Positions 1-8,575 of a stretch of 35,667 bases of DNA are shown here, one piece after another. Under the pieces are notes generated by a model that saw nothing but the letters and a program-made list of their open reading frames with translations, was not told the DNA's origin and made no database searches. The stretch's first letter is position 1. Every line of letters begins with the position of its first letter. The DNA comes from Acetobacteraceae bacterium (GTDB lineage: Bacteria; Pseudomonadota; Alphaproteobacteria; Acetobacterales; Acetobacteraceae). Made by a program: the position numbers and the translations under genes. The DNA lies in assembly GCA_009693795.1 (NCBI GenBank), contig SHWN01000008.1:1-35667 (forward strand), given 5' to 3'.

Positions 1-609
1 ACACCGATCGTGCTGGTCACGCATCCCTCGGTGCCGGCGGCCGATCTGAAATCATTGGTGGCATTGCTAAAGGCCAATCCGGGCAAATATTCATATGGCT
101 CGTCCGGCCTTGGCTCCATTCTGCAATTATGTGGGGAGCAGTTTCGTCTGGTCACTGGCGGAATCGATATCGTGCATGTGCCCTATCGCGGTTCAGCGCC
201 AATGATGAACGATCTGGTGGCGGGACAGATTCCCATCGCCTTCGACGGCACGCCGAGTGCGATGCCGCAGATCGAGGCGAAGGCCATTCGCGTGCTGGCG
301 ACCGGCACGAAGACGCGCGCACGGCAATTACCGGATGTGCCGACCCTCGCGGAATTGGGTTATCCGAGTTTCGATTGCTATACCTGGAACGCGATTTTCG
401 GCCCGCCGAAAATGCCGGACGCGATCATCAAGACCTTGAATGAGGCGATCCAGCGCACCGTGGACGATCCGGCGACGTTCAAGCGTCTGCAGGACGCGGG
501 CTCCGATCCGACGCCGAAGCAGACACCCGAAATGCTGGCAGCATTCGTGAAGGCGGAGCTAGCGAAATGGGCACCGATTGCCAAGGCATCGGGTGTGGAA
601 CTTGATTGA
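1..609 (+). CDS. tctC: Tripartite tricarboxylate transporter substrate-binding protein (TctC/Bug family), 5'-truncated by window edge
   Basis: Frame is open from base 1 (TPIVLVTHPSVPAADLKSLVALLKANPGKYSYGSSGLGS...HVPYRGSAPMMNDLVAGQIPIAFD), typical Bug-family motifs; followed by tctB and tctA. Confidence 0.9.
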   Translation, partial: TPIVLVTHPSVPAADLKSLVALLKANPGKYSYGSSGLGSILQLCGEQFRLVTGGIDIVHVPYRGSAPMMNDLVAGQIPIAFDGTPSAMPQIEAKAIRVLATGTKTRARQLPDVPTLAELGYPSFDCYTWNAIFGPPKMPDAIIKTLNEAIQRTVDDPATFKRLQDAGSDPTPKQTPEMLAAFVKAELAKWAPIAKASGVELD

Positions 610-642
610 CGCGTCACCCATCCTGAAACGGGGGAGAGTTGA

Positions 643-1098
643 ATGATCCGGCTACGCAATGCCCAGGATCTGGCGGCTGGAGGAGTGTTAATTCTGGTTG
701 CAGTGCTGGCCATGGTGTTTGCCGATAATCTGCCCATGGGTCGGCTGATGAATATGGGGTCGGGCTTTGTGCCGGTATGGCTGGCCCGATTGCTGGGTCT
801 CATTGGGCTGATTGTCGCGGCGCGTGCCTTCACCATCGATGGCCCGAAGCTGGAAATCTGGGCGTGGCAGCCTCTGATTGCGCTAACCTGCTCGATCATG
901 GTGTTCGCCTTCCTGTTGGAGCGCGCCGGGTTGGCGATCGCCGTTATGATCACCGTTGCGGTCAGCCGCGTGGCAGCACCTGGAATCAAATTTTTGGAGG
1001 TCCTCATGCTAGGCGGCGTGTTGGCGGCGGGATCGGTTGCGTTGTTTACCTATGGGCTCGGTTTGCCATTACGCGCCTGGCCAGAATTTGGTGGCTGA
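643..1098 (+). CDS. tctB: Tripartite tricarboxylate transporter TctB family protein
   Basis: Small 4-TM protein between TctC and TctA; stop overlaps tctA start (ATGA). Confidence 0.8.
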   Translation: MIRLRNAQDLAAGGVLILVAVLAMVFADNLPMGRLMNMGSGFVPVWLARLLGLIGLIVAARAFTIDGPKLEIWAWQPLIALTCSIMVFAFLLERAGLAIAVMITVAVSRVAAPGIKFLEVLMLGGVLAAGSVALFTYGLGLPLRAWPEFGG

Positions 1099-2603
1099 TG
1101 GATAATTTATTTTCCAACCTGTTGCTCGGATTCTCGGTTGCCGGGACGCCGGCCAATCTTTTTTACTGCTTTGTCGGCGCCATGCTGGGCACGCTGATTG
1201 GCGTGCTGCCAGGCATTGGGCCGCTGGCCACCTTGGCGATGCTGCTGCCAATTACGTTTACGTTGCCGGCGGAAGGCGCGCTGATCATGCTCGCCGGCAT
1301 TTTCTATGGCGCGCAATACGGTGGTTCCACAACGTCCATTCTTATTAACGTGCCGGGGGAATCTTCCTCTGTCGTCACGGCGTTGGATGGCCATGCGATG
1401 GCAAAGCAAGGTCGCGCGGGGTCGGCACTGGCGATCGCGGCGATCGGGTCGTTCTTCGCCGGCTGTGTCTCCACTGTGGCGATCGCGGTCGCGGGGCCGC
1501 CTTTGGCCAGTATCGCGCAGAAGTTTGGCGCGGCCGAGTATTTCTCGCTGATGCTGTTCGGATTGGTTGGCGCGGTGGTGCTGGCATCGGGGTCCGTCAT
1601 CAAGGCCGTGGCGATGATCGTACTGGGGTTGATGTTGGGGCTGATCGGGCTGGACGTGACATCGGGCCATGGCCGCTACACGTTCGGCATTCCGGAACTC
1701 GCCGATGGAATCGGCTTTGTGACCGTCTCGCTCGGGCTGTTCGGTATTGCCGAAATCATGACCAATCTGGAACGCGCCAGGAAAGCAGGCCGTGACGAAA
1801 TTGCGCCGATTCATAGTCTGATGCCGACGCGGCAGGATTTGCGTGAATCCTGGCCCGCCATCCTGCGCGGCACCGCCGTGGGCACCTTTCTTGGCATTCT
1901 GCCCGGGGGTGGCTCGGTGCTGGCGTCCTTCAGTTCCTATACGTTGGAAAAGAAAGTCGCCAAGGATCCGTCGCGCTTTGGCAAGGGCGCCATTGAGGGC
2001 GTGGCCGGACCGGAATCGGCGAATAACGCCGCCTCCCAATCCTCGTTCATTCCGATGCTGACCTTGGGTATTCCCTCCAACGCCGTCATGGCGTTGATGA
2101 TCGGAGCGATGATGATCCAGGGAATCACGCCGGGGCCGCAGGTGATGACCAAGCAGCCAGCTTTGTTCTGGGGCATCGTAGCCTCCATGTGGATCGGCAA
2201 TCTGATGTTGATCATTATCAATCTACCTTTGGTGGGCATGTGGATCCGGTTGCTGCGCGTGCCATACGATATGATGTTTCCGGCCATCATCATCTTCTGT
2301 GCCATCGGCATCTACAGCTTGAACAACTCCACCACCGATGTGCTGTTTACCGCCGGGTTCGGCGTGGTCGGCTATCTGTTCGTCAAGCTGGGATTCGAGG
2401 CCGCGCCGCTGCTGCTCGGCTTCGTGCTCGGGCCGTTGATGGAAGAAAATCTGCGCCGCGCCATGGTGATCTCACGTGGCGATCCGATGACCTTTATCGA
2501 ACGCCCCATCAGCCTCGGGCTGCTGATCGCCGCCGCAGCCCTGCTAATTATCGTCATCGCCCCCTCCGTCCGCAAAGCCCGCGAAGACGCTTTCCAGGAG
2601 TGA
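1098..2603 (+). CDS. tctA: Tripartite tricarboxylate transporter permease TctA
   Basis: MDNLFSNLLLGFSVAGTPANLFYCFVGAMLGTLIGVLPGIGPLATLAMLLP...YGAQYGGSTTSILINVPGE is characteristic of TctA; start refined from ORF 777..2603. Confidence 0.93.
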   Translation: MDNLFSNLLLGFSVAGTPANLFYCFVGAMLGTLIGVLPGIGPLATLAMLLPITFTLPAEGALIMLAGIFYGAQYGGSTTSILINVPGESSSVVTALDGHAMAKQGRAGSALAIAAIGSFFAGCVSTVAIAVAGPPLASIAQKFGAAEYFSLMLFGLVGAVVLASGSVIKAVAMIVLGLMLGLIGLDVTSGHGRYTFGIPELADGIGFVTVSLGLFGIAEIMTNLERARKAGRDEIAPIHSLMPTRQDLRESWPAILRGTAVGTFLGILPGGGSVLASFSSYTLEKKVAKDPSRFGKGAIEGVAGPESANNAASQSSFIPMLTLGIPSNAVMALMIGAMMIQGITPGPQVMTKQPALFWGIVASMWIGNLMLIIINLPLVGMWIRLLRVPYDMMFPAIIIFCAIGIYSLNNSTTDVLFTAGFGVVGYLFVKLGFEAAPLLLGFVLGPLMEENLRRAMVISRGDPMTFIERPISLGLLIAAAALLIIVIAPSVRKAREDAFQE

Positions 2604-2607
2604 TATA

Positions 2608-2691
2608 TGGCGTCTTGAGGGGCGGTAAGTAAGTAAAGACCAGGGGGTAGAGCTCCTAGCCTTTACTTACTTACCGCCCCTCAAGACGCCA
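2608..2691. repeat. 31-bp perfect inverted repeat (arms 2608-2638 and 2661-2691, 22-nt spacer) between convergent genes
   Basis: TGGCGTCTTGAGGGGCGGTAAGTAAGTAAAG ... CTTTACTTACTTACCGCCCCTCAAGACGCCA read directly. Confidence 0.95.
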
Positions 2692-3478
2692 CATACCAAC
2701 TTGGGGTGCGTTTTTCGCGGAAGGCGGCGGTGCCTTCGTGGCCTTCCGCGGAGTGCCGTTGCATCCAGCCTTCATGGGCGAGGAGGGTGATGTCGCGGTC
2801 GCTGAGTTTCAGGTTATTGGCGCCGAGGAAAGAATTTTTGGTTGCGGCCATGGCGCCGGGGCCGTTGAGGAAGATGGCGTCGAGGACAGTGGCGAGTTTG
2901 GCTTCCATTACGTCGGCCGGGACGACTTCGTGGACAAGGCCGATGCGGCAGGCCTCCATGGCGCCAAAACGTTCGCCGGTGAGGGCGTAGCGGCGGGTTT
3001 GGCGGAGGCCGATGGCGCCGATCATATAGGTGGAGATTGGCGTGGGGGCGACGCCGACGCGCACTTCGGAAATGCCGAAGATGGCGTCCGGGGTGCAGAA
3101 GGCGACATCGACGCAGCAGGCGATGCCGACGCCGCCGCCGAAGCAGCCGCCCTGGATGAGGGCGATGGTGGGTTTGGGGAATTCGTTCAGCATCTGCATC
3201 GCACGCGTGGTGGCGACGGAGGCCTCAAAATTGCGTTGCGGCGGATAGTCCGTGGCTTCGTTCAGCCAGTTGATATCGGCGCCGGCCTGGAAATGTTTAC
3301 CGGCGCCGCGAAGCACCAAAGCGCGGACTTTGGGGTTGGCGGCGAGCTTGCGCAGGCCGTCGATCAAAGCGTGCAGCATAGCCTCGTTATAGGCATTGCC
3401 GACGCGCGGGCGGTTCAGGGTGGCGGTGGCGACGCCGCGCCGACTGATGGAGAGTTTGACGGGCGGTTCTTCGGTCAT
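2681..3478 (-). CDS. Enoyl-CoA hydratase/isomerase family protein
   Basis: MTEEPPVKLSISRRGVATATLNRPRVGNAYNEAM...RGAGKHFQAGADINWL...GGCFGGGVGIACCVDVAF, crotonase fold motifs; start refined to ATG at 3476-3478. Confidence 0.9.
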   Translation of the reverse strand: MTEEPPVKLSISRRGVATATLNRPRVGNAYNEAMLHALIDGLRKLAANPKVRALVLRGAGKHFQAGADINWLNEATDYPPQRNFEASVATTRAMQMLNEFPKPTIALIQGGCFGGGVGIACCVDVAFCTPDAIFGISEVRVGVAPTPISTYMIGAIGLRQTRRYALTGERFGAMEACRIGLVHEVVPADVMEAKLATVLDAIFLNGPGAMAATKNSFLGANNLKLSDRDITLLAHEGWMQRHSAEGHEGTAAFREKRTPSWYVAS

Positions 3479-4404
3479 GACACGGCCTTTGCGGGATCGG
3501 TATTGGCGCCACAGACAAGGATGCCGACAATGGCGTTGGCGGGTGGGATAAAGGCGCCGGAGAGGAGGGCGGCCAGGGCGGTGGCGCCGCCGGGCTCGGC
3601 GATGAGGCGGCATTGGTCCCATAAGGCGCGCTGGGCGGCGCGGATGGCGTCGTCGGAGACCAGGACCGCGCGCGCGACATGGGCGCGGGCCACGTCAAAC
3701 ATTCTGTCGCCCACTTGGCGGGCGCCAAGCGCGTCGGCGGCGAGGCCACTGACCGGGGCGGGGACGGGACGCCCGGCGGCGAGCGCGTCATGCAAGCCGG
3801 GGCAATTTTCCGGTTCGACGCTGATGATTTGGATGCGAGAAGAAAACCAGGCGGCGATGCCGCCGATCAGGCCGCCGCCGCCGGTGGCGACGAGGAGGTG
3901 GGAAATCTCCAGCGCGTCAGCTTCCAGTTCGCGTCCGATCGTGCCTTGGCCGGCGAGCACGTCGTCGTGGTCATAGGCGTGGATTTCCAAGGCGCCCGAT
4001 TCGCGCTGGCGGGCGCGGGAGGCGTCCAGCGCCTCGCTATACATGGCACCGCCGCGCATCACGGTGGCACCGTAGCCGGCGATGCGGTCGAGTTTGGTTT
4101 GCGGCGTCGATTCGGGGACGAAGATTTCCGCACGCACGCCCAGGGCATGGGCCGCATAGGCCACCGCCGCACCGTGATTGCCACCAGAGGCCGCAATAAC
4201 GCCGGCTGGCGGCAGATCGGCCGAGAGCATGCGGTTAAAGGCGCCGCGGGGCTTGAAACTGCCGGTGTGCTGCAACATCTCCAGCTTAAGGACCAAGGGG
4301 CAGGCGAGCCCGAATTCTCCGGCGTCCATCCGCAAGACGGGTGTGTGGCGAACATGGCCCGAAAGGCGGGTGGCGGCGGCTTCGATGCGCTGGCGGCTGA
4401 TCAT
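3475..4404 (-). CDS. PLP-dependent threonine/serine dehydratase family protein
   Basis: MISRQRIEAAATRLSGHVRHTPVLRMD...LEMLQHTGSFKPRGAFNRML (PLP-Lys motif) ...ATGGGGLIGGIAAW; ATGA overlap with the hydratase. Confidence 0.88.
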   Translation of the reverse strand: MISRQRIEAAATRLSGHVRHTPVLRMDAGEFGLACPLVLKLEMLQHTGSFKPRGAFNRMLSADLPPAGVIAASGGNHGAAVAYAAHALGVRAEIFVPESTPQTKLDRIAGYGATVMRGGAMYSEALDASRARQRESGALEIHAYDHDDVLAGQGTIGRELEADALEISHLLVATGGGGLIGGIAAWFSSRIQIISVEPENCPGLHDALAAGRPVPAPVSGLAADALGARQVGDRMFDVARAHVARAVLVSDDAIRAAQRALWDQCRLIAEPGGATALAALLSGAFIPPANAIVGILVCGANTDPAKAVS

Positions 4405-4498
4405 GCGTGAAGGCTGGCATGCACGGTGGCCGCCGACAACCATCTGCTTTTTTAACCACCTTCCTTTTTCATGGACGCAGGCGCAGACTTGGAATCCG

Positions 4499-4921
4499 AT
4501 GAACATCCATGGAAGCTGCGCCGCCCGCAAGGGCATGGGAGTATTGCTGACCGGGCCAGCGGGAGCGGGTAAATCCGACTTGGTGCTGCGCCTGCTGGCA
4601 CACGGATTTTCGCTGGTGGCGGATGACCGGGTGGAGGTGACGGGCCTACTGGCGCGTCCGGCACCGGCTTTGGCCGGGCTCTTAGAAGTGCGCGGCCTGG
4701 GAATTGTCCGGCTGCCTTTTTTGGCCTCGGCCAAGCTGGTGATGGCGGTGGAACTGACCGCGATCTTCACGCGCCTACCGCAACCGGCGCGCCATCCCTG
4801 GCTGGATATTCCCTTGTTCCATCTGGACCCCAGCCTGGCCTCGGCGCCGGAGCGGGTGGCGATGGCGCTGGATTGCACCCTTGGGCGGGCGGAACTGATG
4901 GTGGAGGCCTGCGCCGCATGA
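4499..4921 (+). CDS. hprK: HPr kinase/phosphorylase C-terminal domain protein (short alphaproteobacterial form)
   Basis: MNIHGSCAARKGMGVLLTGPAGAGKSDLVLRLLAHGFSLVADDRVEVTG, Walker A plus following VADD; lies upstream of rapZ/EIIA/HPr. Confidence 0.88.
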   Translation: MNIHGSCAARKGMGVLLTGPAGAGKSDLVLRLLAHGFSLVADDRVEVTGLLARPAPALAGLLEVRGLGIVRLPFLASAKLVMAVELTAIFTRLPQPARHPWLDIPLFHLDPSLASAPERVAMALDCTLGRAELMVEACAA

Positions 4922-4931
4922 ATGGGGCCGC

Positions 4932-5933
4932 GTGAGTGGTGGAGCGACCTTAGCTGGGCCGCGCCCCGTTGTGCTGGTCACCGGCCTATCGGGGGGTGGC
5001 AAGGCATCGGTGCTGCGCGCGCTGGAGGATCTTGGGTTCGAGGCGGTCGATAATCCCCCGCTCGACCTGATTGAAACCCTGGCCGGACGCCCGGATGGCG
5101 GGCTGGCCATCGGCGTCGATAGCCGGACGCGGGGATTCGATGCCGGGCAGATCCTAGCGCTGGTGCAGCGGCTGCGGGCACAGCCGGGGCCGGGGCCAGA
5201 ACTGGTCTTTGTCGAGGCGCACGACGAGATCCTAATGCGCCGTTTCACAGAAACCCGCCGCCGCCATCCATTGGCCTTGCAGGGCCGGATCAGCGATGGG
5301 ATTGCGGCGGAGAGAATCCTGCTCGCGCCTTTGCGGGCAGTGGCCGATCTGCTGATCGATACCTCAGACGTACCATTGGCGGTGTTGCGGCAAACGGTCG
5401 AGACGCATTTCGGGCAAACAACGCCGGCCGCTGGCCAGGCAGGGATGGCGCTGACCATGATCTCCTTTGCCTTTCCCGCAGGGCTACCGCGCGAAGCTGA
5501 CATGGTGTTCGACGCAAGGTTTTTGCGAAACCCTCATTATGATCCCATATTACGCCCACGGACCGGGCTGGATTCGGAGGTCGCCGCCTATGTGCAAGCG
5601 GACCCAGATTACTGTGCTTTTCTTGGCCGCCTGGACGGATTGATCGCCCTTGTCTTGCCGCGCTTTCTGCTGGAGGGCAAAAAATACGCCACCATTGCCA
5701 TTGGCTGCACAGGCGGACGGCATCGCTCGGTGCATCTGGTGGATGCCTTGGCCCGGACATTGCGCGGTGCCGGTTGGAATATGCTGGTGACGCACCGCGA
5801 ACTGGCCCGGGGGGAAAATCCGGCCGATAGTGCAAAGCTCATGGACTCCGGAGCGGAGTCACGGCAGGAAGACCTAGTTAACGGCTCGATAAACGCCGCA
5901 CCGCCATCGACCCATCAGGCACAGGAGGCCTGA
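4932..5933 (+). CDS. rapZ: RapZ/YvcJ family nucleotide-binding protein
   Basis: VVLVTGLSGGGKASVLRALEDLGFEAVDNPPLDLIETL ... IAIGCTGGRHRSVHLVDALARTL; GTG start. Confidence 0.9.
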   Translation: MSGGATLAGPRPVVLVTGLSGGGKASVLRALEDLGFEAVDNPPLDLIETLAGRPDGGLAIGVDSRTRGFDAGQILALVQRLRAQPGPGPELVFVEAHDEILMRRFTETRRRHPLALQGRISDGIAAERILLAPLRAVADLLIDTSDVPLAVLRQTVETHFGQTTPAAGQAGMALTMISFAFPAGLPREADMVFDARFLRNPHYDPILRPRTGLDSEVAAYVQADPDYCAFLGRLDGLIALVLPRFLLEGKKYATIAIGCTGGRHRSVHLVDALARTLRGAGWNMLVTHRELARGENPADSAKLMDSGAESRQEDLVNGSINAAPPSTHQAQEA

Positions 5934-6014
5934 GACCCTAAGATGAACGCCACTCCCAGCCTTGAACATCTATTCCCCGCATGATCGACCTTGCCCCATG
6001 ATCGGCCCCAACCT

Positions 6015-6437
6015 GTGATTGGGATGATCCTGGTGGCGCATGGGCGGCTGGCGGAGGAATTGCGCCTAGCGATGGAGCATGTGGTGGGCTTGCAGCGCAA
6101 TGTCGGTACGGTCTGTATTGGCCCGGACGACAATATGGACAGCCGCCGCGCGGAAATCGAAGCCTGCATCAGAAGCTGCGATACCGGAGATGGCGTGGTG
6201 CTCCTGACCGACATGTTCGGCGGCACGCCATCCAACCTTGCCATCTCCATGATGGATCGCGCGGGTGTGGAAGTCATCGGCGGGGTAAACCTGCCGATGC
6301 TGGTCAAACTCGCGAAAGTGCGTTCCAACCAGCCGCTCAGAGAAGCGGTGGAATGCGCGCAGGAGGCGGGGCGTAAATATATTGCCGCCGCATCGCATGT
6401 GCTGCATCCCCATAAGCCCAACGGGTCTGGTAAATGA
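6015..6437 (+). CDS. PTS EIIA component, mannose-type (EIIA-Man)
   Basis: VIGMILVAHGRLAEELRLAMEHVVG...VVLLTDMFGGTPSNLAISMMDR; start ambiguous (TTG 5991, GTG 6015 or ATG 6024). Confidence 0.88.
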   Translation: MIGMILVAHGRLAEELRLAMEHVVGLQRNVGTVCIGPDDNMDSRRAEIEACIRSCDTGDGVVLLTDMFGGTPSNLAISMMDRAGVEVIGGVNLPMLVKLAKVRSNQPLREAVECAQEAGRKYIAAASHVLHPHKPNGSGK

Positions 6438-6736
6438 CCTTCCCTGCCGGCGGTGATGCCGGCGCGGCGCTCAGTCGAATTGTCACCGTTCCCAATCGCC
6501 GCGGCCTGCATGCCCGCGCGGCGGCCAAATTCGTCACCACGGTCGAACGGTTTGGCGCCTCCGTCGATGTGAGCCGCAATGGTCAGAATGTCTCGGCGCG
6601 CTCCATCATGGGGTTGATGATGCTGGGGGCGGGGCAAGGTGCGCAGATCGAAATTCGCGCCGAGGGCTGGGATGCTAAGGAAGCGCTGGAAGCGCTGGTC
6701 GCGCTGGTTGAGGCCGGGTTCAATGAGCAGGACTAA
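6434..6736 (+). CDS. ptsH: Phosphocarrier protein HPr
   Basis: IVTVPNRRGLHARAAAKFVTTVERFGASVDVSRNGQNVSARSIMGLMML has His-15 and Ser-46 regions. Confidence 0.93.
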   Translation: MTFPAGGDAGAALSRIVTVPNRRGLHARAAAKFVTTVERFGASVDVSRNGQNVSARSIMGLMMLGAGQGAQIEIRAEGWDAKEALEALVALVEAGFNEQD

Positions 6737-8561
6737 ACCCCCGCCCCAGCAGCATGAGAGACTGCGCCGCCCGGTGCGTTCGGCGGCGCGGCCCGAGCAG
6801 GTATTTAAAGGTATTGCGGTATCTGCCGGGGTGGGCATCGGCGCGGTGTTCAGCGCCACGGAGCCGGAAGCGGTGATCACGCGGCAGAAAATCCATGCCG
6901 CCGAGTCGGGCTCGGAAACCGCGCGGCTGGATGCCGCGATCGTGCAATCGCGCAATCAGCTGACGAAATTACGTACCCGCCTAGCGGTGCTGCCGGAGGA
7001 AAGCCAGGTGGAAATCACGCCGCTGATGGATGCCTATCTAGCCATGCTCGGCTCGTCACGCCTGGTGCGCGGGGCGCGGCGGCGCATCGGTGAAACCCTG
7101 CTATCGGCCGAAAGCGCCGTGGTGGCGGAGGCGGACGAAATCGCAGACAATATCCTCGCTATGCCCGCCGCGCGCGCCGAGGAGCGTGCTCGCCAGCGCC
7201 GCAGCGCCGAGGAGGTGCGCGAAATTGGCCGCCGTTTGGTGCGGAACCTAACTCGCACGCCGTTTCGCAGTTTTGCCGCCCTGCCGGAAGGCGCGGTACT
7301 AGTCAGTGAATATCTGCGCCCGGCCGACGCCGCTTTGCTGAACCCGGCGCGGCTGGCCGGAGTGGCCACCGAGGAAGGCGGGCTGGAAGGTCACAGCTCC
7401 GTCATGCTGCGCGCCCTGGGCGTGCCGGCGGTGCTGGGCGCGCCGGGTTTGGCGCATGCCATTCAGCCCGGCGATCTGGTGATCGTCGATGGCGGTGACG
7501 GCGTTGTAGTGCTCAATCCCTCGCCGGCCCGACTGGCTGCCGCGCGCCGCGCCGCCATCGCGTTCGCGCGCGATCGCCAGCGTTTGGGCAAGCTCCGTCG
7601 ATTGGCCGCCGAGACCAGCGACGGCACGATAGTAGAATTACAGGCCAATCTGGAATTGCCAGTGGAACTGCCGCTGATCGCGCAATCCGGTGCCCAGGGC
7701 ATTGGTCTGTTCCGCACCGAATTCCTGTTCATGAACCGCGAGACCGTGCCGGACGAGGACACGCAGACCGAAGCCTATCGCCAGGTGGTGGAAGCCATGG
7801 GTGGCGATCCGGTCACAATTCGCGTGCTGGACTGGGGTGGGGAGAAAGAAATCGCCTCGCTCTCCGCCGAGGGGCTGGTGCCGGAAATTGCCGATACCAA
7901 CCCGGCGCTGAGCGTACGCGGCATTCGCATGCTGCTGCGCGTTCCGGAATTACTGGAAGTCCAGTTCGCCGCCATCCTGCGGGCCGCCGCGTATGGGCCG
8001 GTGCGGGTGATGCTGCCGATGGTGACCAACCCAGGCGAGTTGCACGCGGCGCGCGAGATCTATGAACGTGTCGTCCGCCGCCTGCGCCGGCGTGGCGAGC
8101 GGTTGCCCGAACAACTGCCGCCGTTGGGCGTGATGATTGAAACGCCGGGCGCGGCGTTGGGGGCTGATATGCTGGGGGCGACGGCGGATTTTTTCGCCCT
8201 CGGGACCAATGATCTGACGGCCTATACGCTCGCCGTAGATCGCAGCGACGCGGATGTGGCGGCGTTATACGATCCGCTGCATCCGGCGGTGCTGCGCTTA
8301 ATTCAGTTCGCCACCCAGGCGGCGCTACGAGCCAAAATCCCAGTTTCTATCTGTGGCGAAATCGCCGCCAACCCGAAACTCGTGCCTCTGCTGATGGGTC
8401 TTGGGTTGCGTAGCTTTTCCATGAATGCGTCCGCCGTGCCGCGCGTGAAGCAGCGCATTCGCGCGGTCGAGATTGCCGCCTGCGACCAATTGGCTCGCCG
8501 GGTGATGGAGGATGTCGATCCGGAGCGGATTGCTGCTCTTATTGAGGAATTCTCAGCCTGA
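6723..8561 (+). CDS. ptsI: Phosphoenolpyruvate-protein phosphotransferase (enzyme I)
   Basis: EGGLEGHSSVMLRALGVPAVLGA; GAQGIGLFRTEFLFMNR; ALGTNDLTAYTLAVDRSD; start refined to ATG 6723. Confidence 0.93.
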   Translation: MSRTKPPPQQHERLRRPVRSAARPEQVFKGIAVSAGVGIGAVFSATEPEAVITRQKIHAAESGSETARLDAAIVQSRNQLTKLRTRLAVLPEESQVEITPLMDAYLAMLGSSRLVRGARRRIGETLLSAESAVVAEADEIADNILAMPAARAEERARQRRSAEEVREIGRRLVRNLTRTPFRSFAALPEGAVLVSEYLRPADAALLNPARLAGVATEEGGLEGHSSVMLRALGVPAVLGAPGLAHAIQPGDLVIVDGGDGVVVLNPSPARLAAARRAAIAFARDRQRLGKLRRLAAETSDGTIVELQANLELPVELPLIAQSGAQGIGLFRTEFLFMNRETVPDEDTQTEAYRQVVEAMGGDPVTIRVLDWGGEKEIASLSAEGLVPEIADTNPALSVRGIRMLLRVPELLEVQFAAILRAAAYGPVRVMLPMVTNPGELHAAREIYERVVRRLRRRGERLPEQLPPLGVMIETPGAALGADMLGATADFFALGTNDLTAYTLAVDRSDADVAALYDPLHPAVLRLIQFATQAALRAKIPVSICGEIAANPKLVPLLMGLGLRSFSMNASAVPRVKQRIRAVEIAACDQLARRVMEDVDPERIAALIEEFSA

Positions 8562-8575
8562 TGAGCGGCGTCATA

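Noticed and set aside
1107-2039. 310-aa minus-strand ORF
   Set aside because: Antisense shadow of tctA; basic low-complexity sequence.
2621-2639. Possible CRISPR-like or direct repeats (gtaagtaagtaa)
   Set aside because: Only a short tetranucleotide run inside the inverted repeat; no array, spacers or cas genes in the window.
2738-3976. 412-aa plus-strand ORF
   Set aside because: Antisense to the enoyl-CoA hydratase and dehydratase genes, both with clear family motifs; low-complexity translation typical of high-GC shadow ORFs.
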